In this document: positions 18,458-26,475 of the stretch, piece after piece
How the letters are laid out: the number at the start of each line of letters is the position of its first letter
Numbering within the stretch: the first letter of the stretch is position 1
Made by a program: the position numbers and the translations under genes
Source of the DNA: Ruminococcus bovis
GTDB taxonomy: Bacteria; Bacillota; Clostridia; Oscillospirales; Acutalibacteraceae
Direction: 5' to 3'
NCBI RefSeq assembly: GCF_005601135.1
Contig: NZ_CP039381.1
Coordinates: 248,001-312,000 of the forward strand
Length of the DNA stretch: 64,000 nt
Notes under the pieces: model-generated
The model's input: only the letters and a program-made list of their open reading frames with translations
Databases searched by the model: none
What the model was told of the DNA's origin: nothing

Positions 18458-19090
18458 ATGACAATCGTAAAACAAAAAAGTGGCATAAACCACACAACTT
18501 TCCTTGCTGTAACTTCTATGCTTGCAGCTTTGGCAGCAGGACTAATGTTTATTGAATTTCCACTGCCATTTATCGCACCATCTTTCTATGAATTTGACTT
18601 TTCAGAAGTACCTGTACTTGTTGGCACATACAGTATGGGACCTGTTGCCGGTGTAATTATTGAACTTGTAAAAATCCTAGTTAAATTCTTAATTAAGGGT
18701 ACATCAACCGGTGGCGTTGGTGAACTGGCAAACTTCATTATTGGTTGTTCATTTATCCTACCTGCCGGTTTAATCTATAAGCACAAAAAGTCTAGAAAAA
18801 CTGCTTTAATCGGTATGCTGACAGGTACTGTTACAATGGCAGTTGTAGGTATTCTATTTAACACATTTGTACTTGTTCCTCTATATTCAAACTTTATGCC
18901 TATTGAGGCTATTATCAGCCTAGGTAAAGAAATTGTACCATTTATCTCAGATACATTTACTTTCTGTATCTTCTGTGTTGGTCCGTTTAACATTGTAAAG
19001 GGACTTATTATTTCATTGATTGTATTCTTCATTTACAAGCCACTTTCCAACTTGATTCGTAGCATTGATAAAATGTTTATGAAAAAATAA
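18458..19090 (+). CDS. ribU: ECF transporter S-component for riboflavin, RibU
   Basis: Membrane substrate-binding subunit that takes up riboflavin together with a shared ECF energising module (EcfA/A'/T, not in this window). The 210-residue protein has six hydrophobic helices and typical features: LAALAAGLMFIEFPLP near 22-38, the FYEFDFSEVPVLVG segment, and a GGVGELANFIIG helix. The FMN riboswitch upstream makes the substrate call firm. GGGAGG precedes the ATG. A second S-component, folT, follows under its own promoter. Confidence 0.95.
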   Translation: MTIVKQKSGINHTTFLAVTSMLAALAAGLMFIEFPLPFIAPSFYEFDFSEVPVLVGTYSMGPVAGVIIELVKILVKFLIKGTSTGGVGELANFIIGCSFILPAGLIYKHKKSRKTALIGMLTGTVTMAVVGILFNTFVLVPLYSNFMPIEAIISLGKEIVPFISDTFTFCIFCVGPFNIVKGLIISLIVFFIYKPLSNLIRSIDKMFMKK

Positions 19091-19091
19091 G

Positions 19092-19119
19092 TTGACAAAC
19101 TTACTGAGAGTGATATAAT
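19092..19119 (+). promoter_or_regulatory. Promoter for the THF riboswitch-folT unit
   Basis: TTGACA and TATAAT with a 16-base spacer, beginning directly after the ribU stop codon. Confidence 0.85.
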
Positions 19120-19130
19120 AGTAAATGTTC

Positions 19131-19226
19131 ACAGAGTAGAAACTGTTTCGTGAAGTGTTCTTTGAACGGGGAGTTGTCAAAGAAACGAAAGGATTACCTG
19201 CGGTTACAGTTTCGCATCCCGCTGTT
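19131..19226 (+). ncRNA. Tetrahydrofolate (THF) riboswitch
   Basis: Matches the folT-type THF aptamer block by block: AGAGTAG, GTGAAGTG, AACGGGGAGTTGTC, AACGAAAGGA, CTGCGG and GCATCCCGCT. P1 is ACAG/CTGT at the two ends and P2 is GAAACTG/CAGTTTC (19139-19145 with 19207-19213). It precedes folT, the best-known target of this class. Confidence 0.93.
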
Positions 19227-19243
19227 ACAGACGACAAACTATG

Positions 19244-19275
19244 GACGGGAACTTTTCTGAAGTTTCCGTCTTTTT
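19244..19275 (+). terminator. Expression-platform terminator of the THF riboswitch
   Basis: GACGGGAACT pairs with AGTTTCCGTC (one G-U) and is followed by TTTTT. It lies about 40 bases before folT. Confidence 0.85.
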
Positions 19276-19315
19276 ATTTGCCACCTCTGTAACTTATAAT
19301 AAGGAGGTTTAAATA

Positions 19316-19906
19316 ATGGATAGTTTTGTGAATTTTTTTAAGAAGATACCAAATAAATTTGCTTCATCAGCAAAGGAACTTGGTAAAGTACAGGGAATTG
19401 CAATTATTGCAATGTTACTTGCACTAAGAGTTGTACTAGGTATGTTTGCAAACATTGGACTTGCATTCAACCCATATGTAAAGATTGGTTTCACTTTCTT
19501 ACCTATGGCACTTGTTGCTTACTATTTTGGTCCTGTTTGCTCAATGATTACTGCTTGTTTAGGTGATGTACTTTCATATGTATTTGCACCTGCAGGAGCA
19601 TCATTTACACCAGGTATTACTGCCGGTTACATTATTGAGGCTTGTCTACTGGGTATCATCCTATACAAGGAAAAGATTTCTCTACCAAGAACAATTATCT
19701 GTGAAGTTCTTGTCACTTTAATTGGTAGCCTTGCAATTAACACATACTTCATTTATATGTTCTACGGTTTAACATATTTACAGCTACTTGGTCTAAGAGC
19801 TGCAACACTTATTCCATGGGCTATTATTGAAGGTATCTTAGTTGCAGTTGTTGTTAAGGCACTTAACAGAGTTCCTGCAATCAGTAAGAACCTTCCAACT
19901 ACTTGA
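19316..19906 (+). CDS. folT: ECF transporter S-component for folate, FolT
   Basis: Membrane subunit that binds folates and works with the shared ECF module. The 196-residue protein has a short cytoplasmic N-terminus and six helices, with ALRVVLGMFA, YVKIGFTFLPMALVAYYFGP and GYIIEACLLG segments typical of the FolT group. AAGGAGG precedes the ATG. The THF riboswitch confirms the substrate. It shares fold but little sequence with RibU next door. Confidence 0.94.
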   Translation: MDSFVNFFKKIPNKFASSAKELGKVQGIAIIAMLLALRVVLGMFANIGLAFNPYVKIGFTFLPMALVAYYFGPVCSMITACLGDVLSYVFAPAGASFTPGITAGYIIEACLLGIILYKEKISLPRTIICEVLVTLIGSLAINTYFIYMFYGLTYLQLLGLRAATLIPWAIIEGILVAVVVKALNRVPAISKNLPTT

Positions 19907-19970
19907 TTTTGTTTTTACTTATCCCCTATTTTATAAAGTAATATATAATTAAAATCAAAAATTGATTCAC

Positions 19971-20000
19971 ATAGAGGCGTTAATTCGCCTCTATTTTCTT
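19971..20000 (+). terminator. Terminator after folT
   Basis: ATAGAGGCG pairs with CGCCTCTAT around a 6-base loop, then TTTTCTTTT. Confidence 0.85.
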
Positions 20001-20374
20001 TTGTTTTTTTAATTTTGATTGTGGGTTAAGATAGGTGTGTTCTTCAAATTAGGGTTTTTAATTTTGTCTGTGCGTAAAGTTAAGATTGATAAATTAGGGT
20101 TTGTGAGGATAAAAAATCCTTGTTTTGTGGTAGTTATTTAGAATTAGCTGATACTAACTAGCCTCCCTTGCGTAAAGGGAGGGGAACCACGAAGTGGTGG
20201 AAGGATTGTTTTGGTAGGCACTTTAGATTATATAAGATTTATTCGATATATGATTTAGGGAACGAACACTGTTCGTTCCTATATTTATAGATAACTCTTA
20301 TCTAATCGTACACATTTTATCTAGAGAACACAATCTACCGTGACAATCCCTCTGTTTTGCATTTGCAAAACATC

Positions 20375-20425
20375 AGCCACTGCATAAGTTCGCAAAGCCA
20401 AATTAAAATTTGGATGCTCACTTAT
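20375..20425 (+). repeat. Nested ~52-bp repeat insert, copy 2
   Basis: Same module as 755-806. It splits the CTCCCTT arm that is intact in block R5 near 36829, so the two loci look like an occupied and an empty site. Confidence 0.75.
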
Positions 20426-20515
20426 CCCTTTACACAAGGGCGACTGGCGAATATGTACAAATTTAGGGTAACTACATAGGACAAAATTACAACAAACTTT
20501 TGGCTCACAGTCGTA

Positions 20516-20626
20516 GGGGCTTCACTACAAAAGTTTTTTATTCAAAAACTTTTGCATAAGTTCACATTAGCAAATCAAACTTCGCCTATGACTCGTTTTC
20601 TTTGATGTTCACTTAATTGTTCGCCC
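20516..20626 (-). repeat. Palindromic head with nested module, copy 2 (reversed)
   Basis: Reverse complement of the 894-1002 arrangement, with small differences. It contains the same AAGTGAACATCAAAG and AAAAGTTTTT parts. One outer arm is damaged (GGGGCTTCA instead of GGGGCGAAC). Confidence 0.6.
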
Positions 20627-21023
20627 GTTAAAAAGTGTGATACTTATGAGATTATTGTCCTGTTTACAGACTATAAATTTATAATATCTACAAAGGACAA
20701 AATACAAATAGAAAGGTTAATTTTCAAACGGGACATCAATGATGTCCCCTACAACTGTATCTCATAATGTTCATTGTATTTTATAGTTAGAAATAAAGGA
20801 AAGTTTCTTCTATGATGATATTTTAAACAAGTTTAAAATATCAACCACTCCTTCAGTCATTCTTTAAAAGGTGAATTGCTTTGCAATTCACGAATGACAG
20901 CTCCCTCAGCGAGGGAGCCTTTGTCTTTACCATAATTTATACTAATTTATAAAGTCTGTACTATTTAAAAATTGCGTACTTATTTTAGATTTGTACAAAC
21001 TATTTTGCCTCCCTCGCTGAGGG

Positions 21024-21075
21024 ATAAGTGAGCATCCAAATTTTATATTTGGCTTTGCGAACTTATGCATAGGCT
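21024..21075 (-). repeat. 52-bp nested repeat insert, copy 3 (reversed)
   Basis: Reverse copy of the 755-806 module inserted after CTCCCTCGCTGAGGG. The matching place in block R7 (near 59139) reads straight through from GAGGGA to GGTGGCTTTGCG without it. Confidence 0.75.
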
Positions 21076-21231
21076 GGTGGCTTTGCGTATGCAAAGACGG
21101 AAGGAGTGATTGGAATTGTAAATTCATTTACAATTCCATATTAGTTAAAACTATCAAATAGCCTCACAAACCCAAATTTATAAAACTAATCTTTACCCAC
21201 AGAAAAATTGAAAAAATAAAAACAAAAGTAA

Positions 21232-21255
21232 AAAGGCATACCGAAGTATGCCTTT
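21232..21255 (-). terminator. Terminator of the amylase gene
   Basis: AAAGGCATAC, CGAA, GTATGCCTTT: a perfect 10-bp stem with a tetraloop. On the minus strand it ends in TTTTTACTTTT. Confidence 0.85.
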
Positions 21256-21264
21256 AAAGTGGGA

Positions 21265-21348
21265 TGTAATAGTAGGACGCTAATTAGTAAAATGTAGTAG
21301 AAAGATGCTTCTTATTAAATTGTAGTAGTAAGACGCTTATTTAATGCA
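21265..21348. repeat. Three 28-bp tandem repeats in the amylase 3' region
   Basis: Three consecutive 28-base units (21265-21292, 21293-21320, 21321-21348), each beginning TGTARTAG and carrying a GAYGCT-like centre. They lie between the amylase stop and its terminator, so they would be transcribed in the 3' untranslated region. Units have diverged by several bases. Confidence 0.6.
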
Positions 21349-21454
21349 ACAGTGTATAAAGAAAGGATAAGGTGAGTTGCATAAAATATAATTTCTTCAA
21401 TTTAATCTTTTTAAGAGATTGTAGTAATATGTTTAAAATTAATTTGAAAGAAAT

Positions 21455-23914
21455 TTATTTAACAATAATTGTACATCTGGCAGTTTTTCTGCCATCTCTT
21501 GTTGTTACAGTAACAGTTGCTCTACCCTTTTTCTTAGCAATAACTTTACCTTTGCTATTTACTGTAGCAACCTTACTGTTACTTGACTTAAATGTTACTG
21601 TCTTAACATTGGCATTGCTTGGGTTAACTATAGCCTTTAAAGTACAAGTCTTTTGGTTAGCTTTGCCCTTTACCTTTAGAGTAGCTGACCTTCTGTTTAG
21701 CTTAACAGAAGTTACTCTTTGAACTACTGTTACCTTGCAAGTAGCTTTTATTTTGCTATTATCACTTGATGTTGCTGTAATAATTGCTGTACCTCTGGAT
21801 CTTAGAGAAACAACACCGTTGCCGTTAACTGTAGCTACCTTTGTGTTACTTGACTTATATGTAACCTTTTTGTTATTTGCGTTAGTTGGATTTACAGTAG
21901 CTTTTAATGTTAATGTACCATTCTTTGTTGTACGGTTATAAGTATATGAAGTTCTGTTTAGCTTAATGCTCTTAACATTGATTATAGGATTAACTTCACC
22001 TGTATCTTCAATTAAGATAGTACCGTTAGCACCACTGTTAAATGTTACCTTGCCATCTGTAACAGTAGCAGTAGAATCATCATAAGTATTTTTTAGAATT
22101 GCACCGTTAGCAAACTTAGTTGTGTCAACTGTAATAGTAACATTAGTGTTAGCAGTAGCACCGATACAAGCCATAACTTTATCAGATACACCGTCTTTGT
22201 CATATGTTCTTTCAAATGCTGCACCGGATGTTGATTTTAGTGAAGTATGAGAACCTGCACCAACAGATACATGGTTGTTACGGAATGTACCGACTTTCTG
22301 CCAATGAGAAAGAATATCGTTATCAATGCTATCCCAGTTCATAAATGAACGAACATCATGGTTACCATTAGAAATAGTTGTACCTATTGAGCCAACTGCC
22401 TTAACATATTTTCTACCTGTTTCATCACCGTAGTAAATCTGTACTGCACCGGGAAGTAACTGTAAAGCAGAGCCTTGATAAATTAGCTTGTCTTTATTAT
22501 ATGAATCAGTACTTCTATCTCTGCCACATAAAGCAGTATCGTGAGAAGAAATATATGTTAGCACATTGTATGTTGAGCTTGAGTTAATATTTCTTGCATA
22601 CTTTTCATATGTTGTGTTTACACCGGAAACATCTGTGATACCTCTGCCACCGGAAAATTCAAAGTTGATTGTTGAGTCAAACTTACCCTTTGTAAAGTAA
22701 TTATCGCTAGGACCGGAAAGTGCCTTGCCATAAACTTCACCTGTCATCCAGAATGGTTCATCCCAATCAGCACCGGCTTTGTCAGGGTTATTCTTTCTCC
22801 ATGTTTCAAGAGCCTTAGTACAATCGTCCTTTAGTTCTGCCCAAGAGTCAAGTTCAACATGTTTTGCAGTATCGCAACGGAAACCATCAATACCGTACTT
22901 TTCAACATAACTGCTTAGCCAGTAGCATAGGTAGTTTCTGACTCTCTTAGTTTTGTTGTTATCTTTGAACCATTTATTCATTTCAGCAACTTTAGTTTCG
23001 TAGTTGCCTTCTTTTTTCCACTTATTAGCTAAAAATGTTGGTAGTTCAACTTCTTCAGTTGATTCTGTTCTAAAGTCAGGTAACAGACCACCGGCTGAAC
23101 CCTTTAGAATATTATCTGCACCTGAACCAAAAGCAGGATAACCTTGGATGCCACCTCTTAACCAACTAGCACCCCACCAAGTTGACCAATCTTTTGCAAG
23201 TGAACCGTCATCTTTGGAATCCTCATAAGTAATGTACTTATGATATGTATCATTAAAGCCCTTAAATGAATAATACTCATCTTCCCAACCGGTTAAAAGT
23301 CTGCCAAAACCAAACTTGTTCATATCATACATTGTGTTGTAACCGGGATGGTTCATAACAATATCAAGTACAACTCTTAGTCCATGCTTATGAGCAGTAT
23401 CAACCATAGTTTTGAATTCTTCTTCTGTACCGAAATTTTGGTCAAAGTCTGTATAGTCACCTGCATAATAACCATGATATGCATAGTGTGGCATTGCAGA
23501 TTTTTCTCTAGAACCGGTACAAGTATAACCTTGGATTTGTTCATATGGAGCAGAAACCCAAAGTGCATTTACACCTAGCTTATCAAAGTAACCTTCGTTA
23601 ATTTTCTCAGTAATACCAACAAAGTCACCACCCTGAAATGATGCTGCATCACTATTCATCTTGGTAGTAACAGTACCATCCTTTTCAAGTCCTCTACCGT
23701 AACTGTGGTCGTTACTTGTGTTACCGTTATTGAAACGGTCAGTTAAAAGAAAATAAACTGAAGCATTATCCCAAGTAAAATTATCTTTTGAAGTAGCACT
23801 TTCACTGGTCTTAGTAACAGCTTTATCAACAGTTTTTGCACTAAAAGTCGGTGCTAAAGCAACTGTACTTGCCATCATAGTAGCTGACAGTGCCACTGAC
23901 AAAAACTTCTTCAA
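21455..23914 (-). CDS. Secreted GH13 alpha-amylase with two C-terminal Big_2 Ig-like domains
   Basis: Extracellular starch-degrading enzyme of 819 residues. A TTG at 23914 is chosen as start: GGAGG lies 8 bases upstream and the protein then begins MKKFLSVALSATMMAS, a clean signal peptide; the ATG at 23929 itself contains the GGAGG. GH13 motifs: region I DIVMNH at 184-189, region II GFRCDTAKH with nucleophile D348, region III GEVYG with acid E393, region IV ISSHD with D459. An all-beta domain follows, then two bacterial Ig-like (Big_2) repeats from about 650 to the end, each with SSNTKVATVN-like strands. No dockerin or LPXTG is seen. The closest Ig relative in the window is the CAP protein at 41659. 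Confidence 0.93.
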   Translation of the reverse strand: MKKFLSVALSATMMASTVALAPTFSAKTVDKAVTKTSESATSKDNFTWDNASVYFLLTDRFNNGNTSNDHSYGRGLEKDGTVTTKMNSDAASFQGGDFVGITEKINEGYFDKLGVNALWVSAPYEQIQGYTCTGSREKSAMPHYAYHGYYAGDYTDFDQNFGTEEEFKTMVDTAHKHGLRVVLDIVMNHPGYNTMYDMNKFGFGRLLTGWEDEYYSFKGFNDTYHKYITYEDSKDDGSLAKDWSTWWGASWLRGGIQGYPAFGSGADNILKGSAGGLLPDFRTESTEEVELPTFLANKWKKEGNYETKVAEMNKWFKDNNKTKRVRNYLCYWLSSYVEKYGIDGFRCDTAKHVELDSWAELKDDCTKALETWRKNNPDKAGADWDEPFWMTGEVYGKALSGPSDNYFTKGKFDSTINFEFSGGRGITDVSGVNTTYEKYARNINSSSTYNVLTYISSHDTALCGRDRSTDSYNKDKLIYQGSALQLLPGAVQIYYGDETGRKYVKAVGSIGTTISNGNHDVRSFMNWDSIDNDILSHWQKVGTFRNNHVSVGAGSHTSLKSTSGAAFERTYDKDGVSDKVMACIGATANTNVTITVDTTKFANGAILKNTYDDSTATVTDGKVTFNSGANGTILIEDTGEVNPIINVKSIKLNRTSYTYNRTTKNGTLTLKATVNPTNANNKKVTYKSSNTKVATVNGNGVVSLRSRGTAIITATSSDNSKIKATCKVTVVQRVTSVKLNRRSATLKVKGKANQKTCTLKAIVNPSNANVKTVTFKSSNSKVATVNSKGKVIAKKKGRATVTVTTRDGRKTARCTIIVK

Positions 23915-23959
23915 CTGAAAAACCTCCATTCAAGTTTTCATAATATATCTCGTAACATA

Positions 23960-23988
23960 ATTATAACATATAAGAAGTTACCTCTCAA
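23960..23988 (-). promoter_or_regulatory. Promoter for the amylase gene
   Basis: On the minus strand TTGAGA and TATAAT with a 17-base spacer, about 45 bases upstream of the TTG start. Confidence 0.7.
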
Positions 23989-24141
23989 TTAACCTTACAC
24001 CCAAAGTTTACACCTTATATTTGTACGATTTGCTATAAAACTATGAATAATTTTTAAATAATCTTAACTATTTATTACAATTGTATTTTTAACATAATCT
24101 GTAATGCCGAGAAATCAGATGGTAAATTATCTGCATAAAAT

Positions 24142-24170
24142 TTGCCATATAACCATTTTTGAAGTATAAT
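24142..24170 (+). promoter_or_regulatory. Promoter for the SNF2 helicase gene
   Basis: TTGCCA and TATAAT with a 17-base spacer, 35 bases upstream of the ATG at 24206, which has AAAAGGAG. Confidence 0.7.
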
Positions 24171-24205
24171 TAATAGGCAACTGACAGTAAAAGGAGCTAC
24201 ATTTT

Positions 24206-26359
24206 ATGGCAAGGTCATTTAAGACTAAAGATACTAGGAGAATTATTAAGACACATACAAAAATTTCAAGTCAGCTTAATTATGTTATAAATCTTTCAGA
24301 GAATTATAAAAATGCAATTAAGGATAATGTAAATAACTACATTTCCAACAAAATAAATGAAACATTAAGCAATATTCCTGTTGATGAACTTAATCGCAAC
24401 AAACAAGGAATTAGGGTAAAATCACTTCATGACAGTGGTTATAATAATATTTCAGATATTGCCTATAAGACAGTTTTGGAGCTTAAAGAAATTAACGGTA
24501 TCAGCCTTGAAAGTGCTTATGCTATTCGTGAAACTGTTGATAAAATGGTTAATCAAATTGTTGATGTTACGAAACTTGCACTATCTGTTGACAACAAAAC
24601 TCCTGAAACTACTGCTATAGTCAGATGTGTTGATATTTACAGAAAGATTTTTCCTTGTGCCGGTAGATGTACTCAACTGCTAAATACATATTCAGAAAAA
24701 GTTAACACAGAAATTGAAAATGTTGCAACTGCAAAGAATGGTGTTAAGTGGTTATTTTCTTCTAAAGAAAATAAAGATAAAGCAGAAAAAGCCTATGAAT
24801 TTCTAACCTATTTAGCTAAAAGTGAATATGGTGCTTTTGCTGATGAAAGTTCAAAATCTGCAATTGATGTTGAGAAAATAACTGATGAAGAATGTTGGAG
24901 TGACTTTGAGAAATATTCAATTCAGTTCTATAATATTTTAGAAGAAATCACACCTAATGCACTTGGAAATAACAAAGCCTTAGGTTTGCCTGATGAACTG
25001 GCAAAACAAGTTGAAAGTCAAGAGGTTGACCTTACAGGTCTTGCTTGTGAACTTAGAAAGTATCAGTTAACCGGTGTTAAGTATGCATTCTTGCAACAGA
25101 AAGTGTTGCTTGGTGATGAGATGGGTTTAGGTAAAACTATTCAGGCTATTGCACTAATGGTTGCACTTAGAAATATCGGTGCTACTCGCTTTATGGTTGT
25201 ATGTCCTGCCAGTGTTATTGCCAATTGGTGTAGAGAAATTACCGAGAAAAGTGACTTAATAGTTGTGAAAATTCATGGTCAAGATAAATCGGTTGCCTTA
25301 GAAAATTGGATGCAAAACGGTGGTGTTGCAGTTACTACATATGAAACTACAGGCTATATTGACCTTGAGGACAGTTTTAGGTTTGAAAATTTAATTGTTG
25401 ATGAAGCCCATTATATTAAGAATCCTGAGGCAAGACGGTCAAGAAATGTTAGAAATATTGCAGACCATGCAAAAAGAATTTTGTTTATGACAGGTACTGC
25501 CCTTGAAAATAGGGTAAATGAAATGATAGAGCTTATCTCTATTTTGCAACCACAAATTGCATATGAAGTTGACGGTATGGAGTATCTAAGTTCAGCACCT
25601 GAATTTCGTGAAAAGGTAGCACCGGTTTATTACAGAAGAAAAAGAGAAGAAGTACTGACAGAACTTCCTCAGCTTATTGAAAACAAAGAATGGCTTGATA
25701 TGAATCCTGTTGAAAAGGAAGCATATTACAATGCAGTTATGTCAGATAATATGCAAGCTCCTAGGAGAGTATCATGGAATGTTGCCAATATTGCCGACTC
25801 CTCAAAGGCAAAAAGATTAAAAGAAATTGTTGATGAAGCTACTGATGACGGTAGAAAAGTTATTGTATTCTCATATTTCTTAGACACAATTAAAAAGGTT
25901 AAATTAGTTCTTGGGGATAAATGTGTTGACCATATTAACGGTGCAGTTTCTCCTCAGCGTAGGCAAGAAATTATTGATGAATTTAACAATGCAAAAGCAG
26001 GTGCAGTGTTACCGGCACAAATTCAAGCCGGTGGTACAGGACTGAATATTCAGTCAGCCAGTGTTGTAATTATTTGTGAACCACAGTTTAAACCATCAAT
26101 AGAAAATCAAGCTATTTCCAGAGCATATCGAATGGGACAAACAAGAAATGTTCTTGTGTATAGACTGCTTTGTGAGGACTCTATTGATGAGCAAATGATG
26201 AAAATGCTAAACAAAAAGCAAAACATTTTCAATGAATTTGCCGATAAATCTTCTGCTAAAGATACTATCGAAATCAATGAAGAAACCTTTAATAATATGA
26301 TGAAAGTTGAGTATGAAAGGGTTAAGAACTTAGTTAATAATTCTAATACAGAAAAATAA
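24206..26359 (+). CDS. SNF2/Rad54-family DNA-dependent ATPase
   Basis: A 717-residue Swi2/Snf2 translocase acting on DNA or DNA-bound proteins; the target is not known. A helical N-terminal part includes a helix-hairpin-helix-like stretch (about 72-113). The helicase core starts near 283: motif I GDEMGLGKT at 303-311, motif II DEAH at 399-402, and motifs V-VI as QAGGTGLNIQSA and QAISRAYRMGQT near the C-terminus. No zinc-binding SWIM domain is present in this protein. It is a single-gene unit with its own promoter and terminator and no nuclease or methylase beside it, so a defence role is not supported. Confidence 0.92.
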   Translation: MARSFKTKDTRRIIKTHTKISSQLNYVINLSENYKNAIKDNVNNYISNKINETLSNIPVDELNRNKQGIRVKSLHDSGYNNISDIAYKTVLELKEINGISLESAYAIRETVDKMVNQIVDVTKLALSVDNKTPETTAIVRCVDIYRKIFPCAGRCTQLLNTYSEKVNTEIENVATAKNGVKWLFSSKENKDKAEKAYEFLTYLAKSEYGAFADESSKSAIDVEKITDEECWSDFEKYSIQFYNILEEITPNALGNNKALGLPDELAKQVESQEVDLTGLACELRKYQLTGVKYAFLQQKVLLGDEMGLGKTIQAIALMVALRNIGATRFMVVCPASVIANWCREITEKSDLIVVKIHGQDKSVALENWMQNGGVAVTTYETTGYIDLEDSFRFENLIVDEAHYIKNPEARRSRNVRNIADHAKRILFMTGTALENRVNEMIELISILQPQIAYEVDGMEYLSSAPEFREKVAPVYYRRKREEVLTELPQLIENKEWLDMNPVEKEAYYNAVMSDNMQAPRRVSWNVANIADSSKAKRLKEIVDEATDDGRKVIVFSYFLDTIKKVKLVLGDKCVDHINGAVSPQRRQEIIDEFNNAKAGAVLPAQIQAGGTGLNIQSASVVIICEPQFKPSIENQAISRAYRMGQTRNVLVYRLLCEDSIDEQMMKMLNKKQNIFNEFADKSSAKDTIEINEETFNNMMKVEYERVKNLVNNSNTEK

Positions 26360-26376
26360 ATTCACTGCAAAACAAA

Positions 26377-26415
26377 AGCCAAAGTAAGGTAAAAATTTTA
26401 CTTTGGCTCTTTTTT
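26377..26415 (+). terminator. Terminator after the SNF2 gene
   Basis: AGCCAAAGTAA at 26377-26387 pairs with TTACTTTGGCT at 26398-26408, then CTTTTTT. Confidence 0.88.
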
Positions 26416-26475
26416 GTATTTTCTATGTTTTTTATAATAGAAGTAAAAATACTCTTATAAACTTAATAAATGTAA

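Larger units (their letters stand above)
20091..21179. repeat. Intergenic composite repeat block R2
   Basis: A gene-free block of about 1.1 kb between folT and the amylase. It is bounded by inverted copies of AAATTAGGGTTTGTG (20091-20105 and 21165-21179, one mismatch). Inside, in order: a CCTCCCTT/AAGGGAGG hairpin, a GGGAACGAACA head (20258-20279), a 52-bp insert (20375-20425), a reversed long head (20516-20626), a GGGACATC head (20730-20748), a module with AATTGCTTTGCAATT and CTCCCTCAGCGAGGGAG hairpins, and a reversed 52-bp insert (21024-21075). The first ~280 bases nearly repeat at 36549-36829 and the last ~370 at 58910-59245. A degenerate ~45-bp flank unit precedes the block. Confidence 0.85.

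Noticed and set aside
20942..21127. A 61-codon ORF on the minus strand
   Set aside because: It is inside repeat block R2, has no ribosome binding site and covers a nested insert; it would change length between copies.
21372..21941. Two plus-strand ORFs rich in Leu, Val and Thr
   Set aside because: They are antisense to the Ig-like domains of the amylase; the hydrophobic look comes from the complementary strand of Thr/Ser/Lys codons.
24206..26359. SNF2 gene as part of a phage defence island
   Set aside because: It stands alone with its own promoter and terminator; no nuclease, methylase or other defence gene is next to it.
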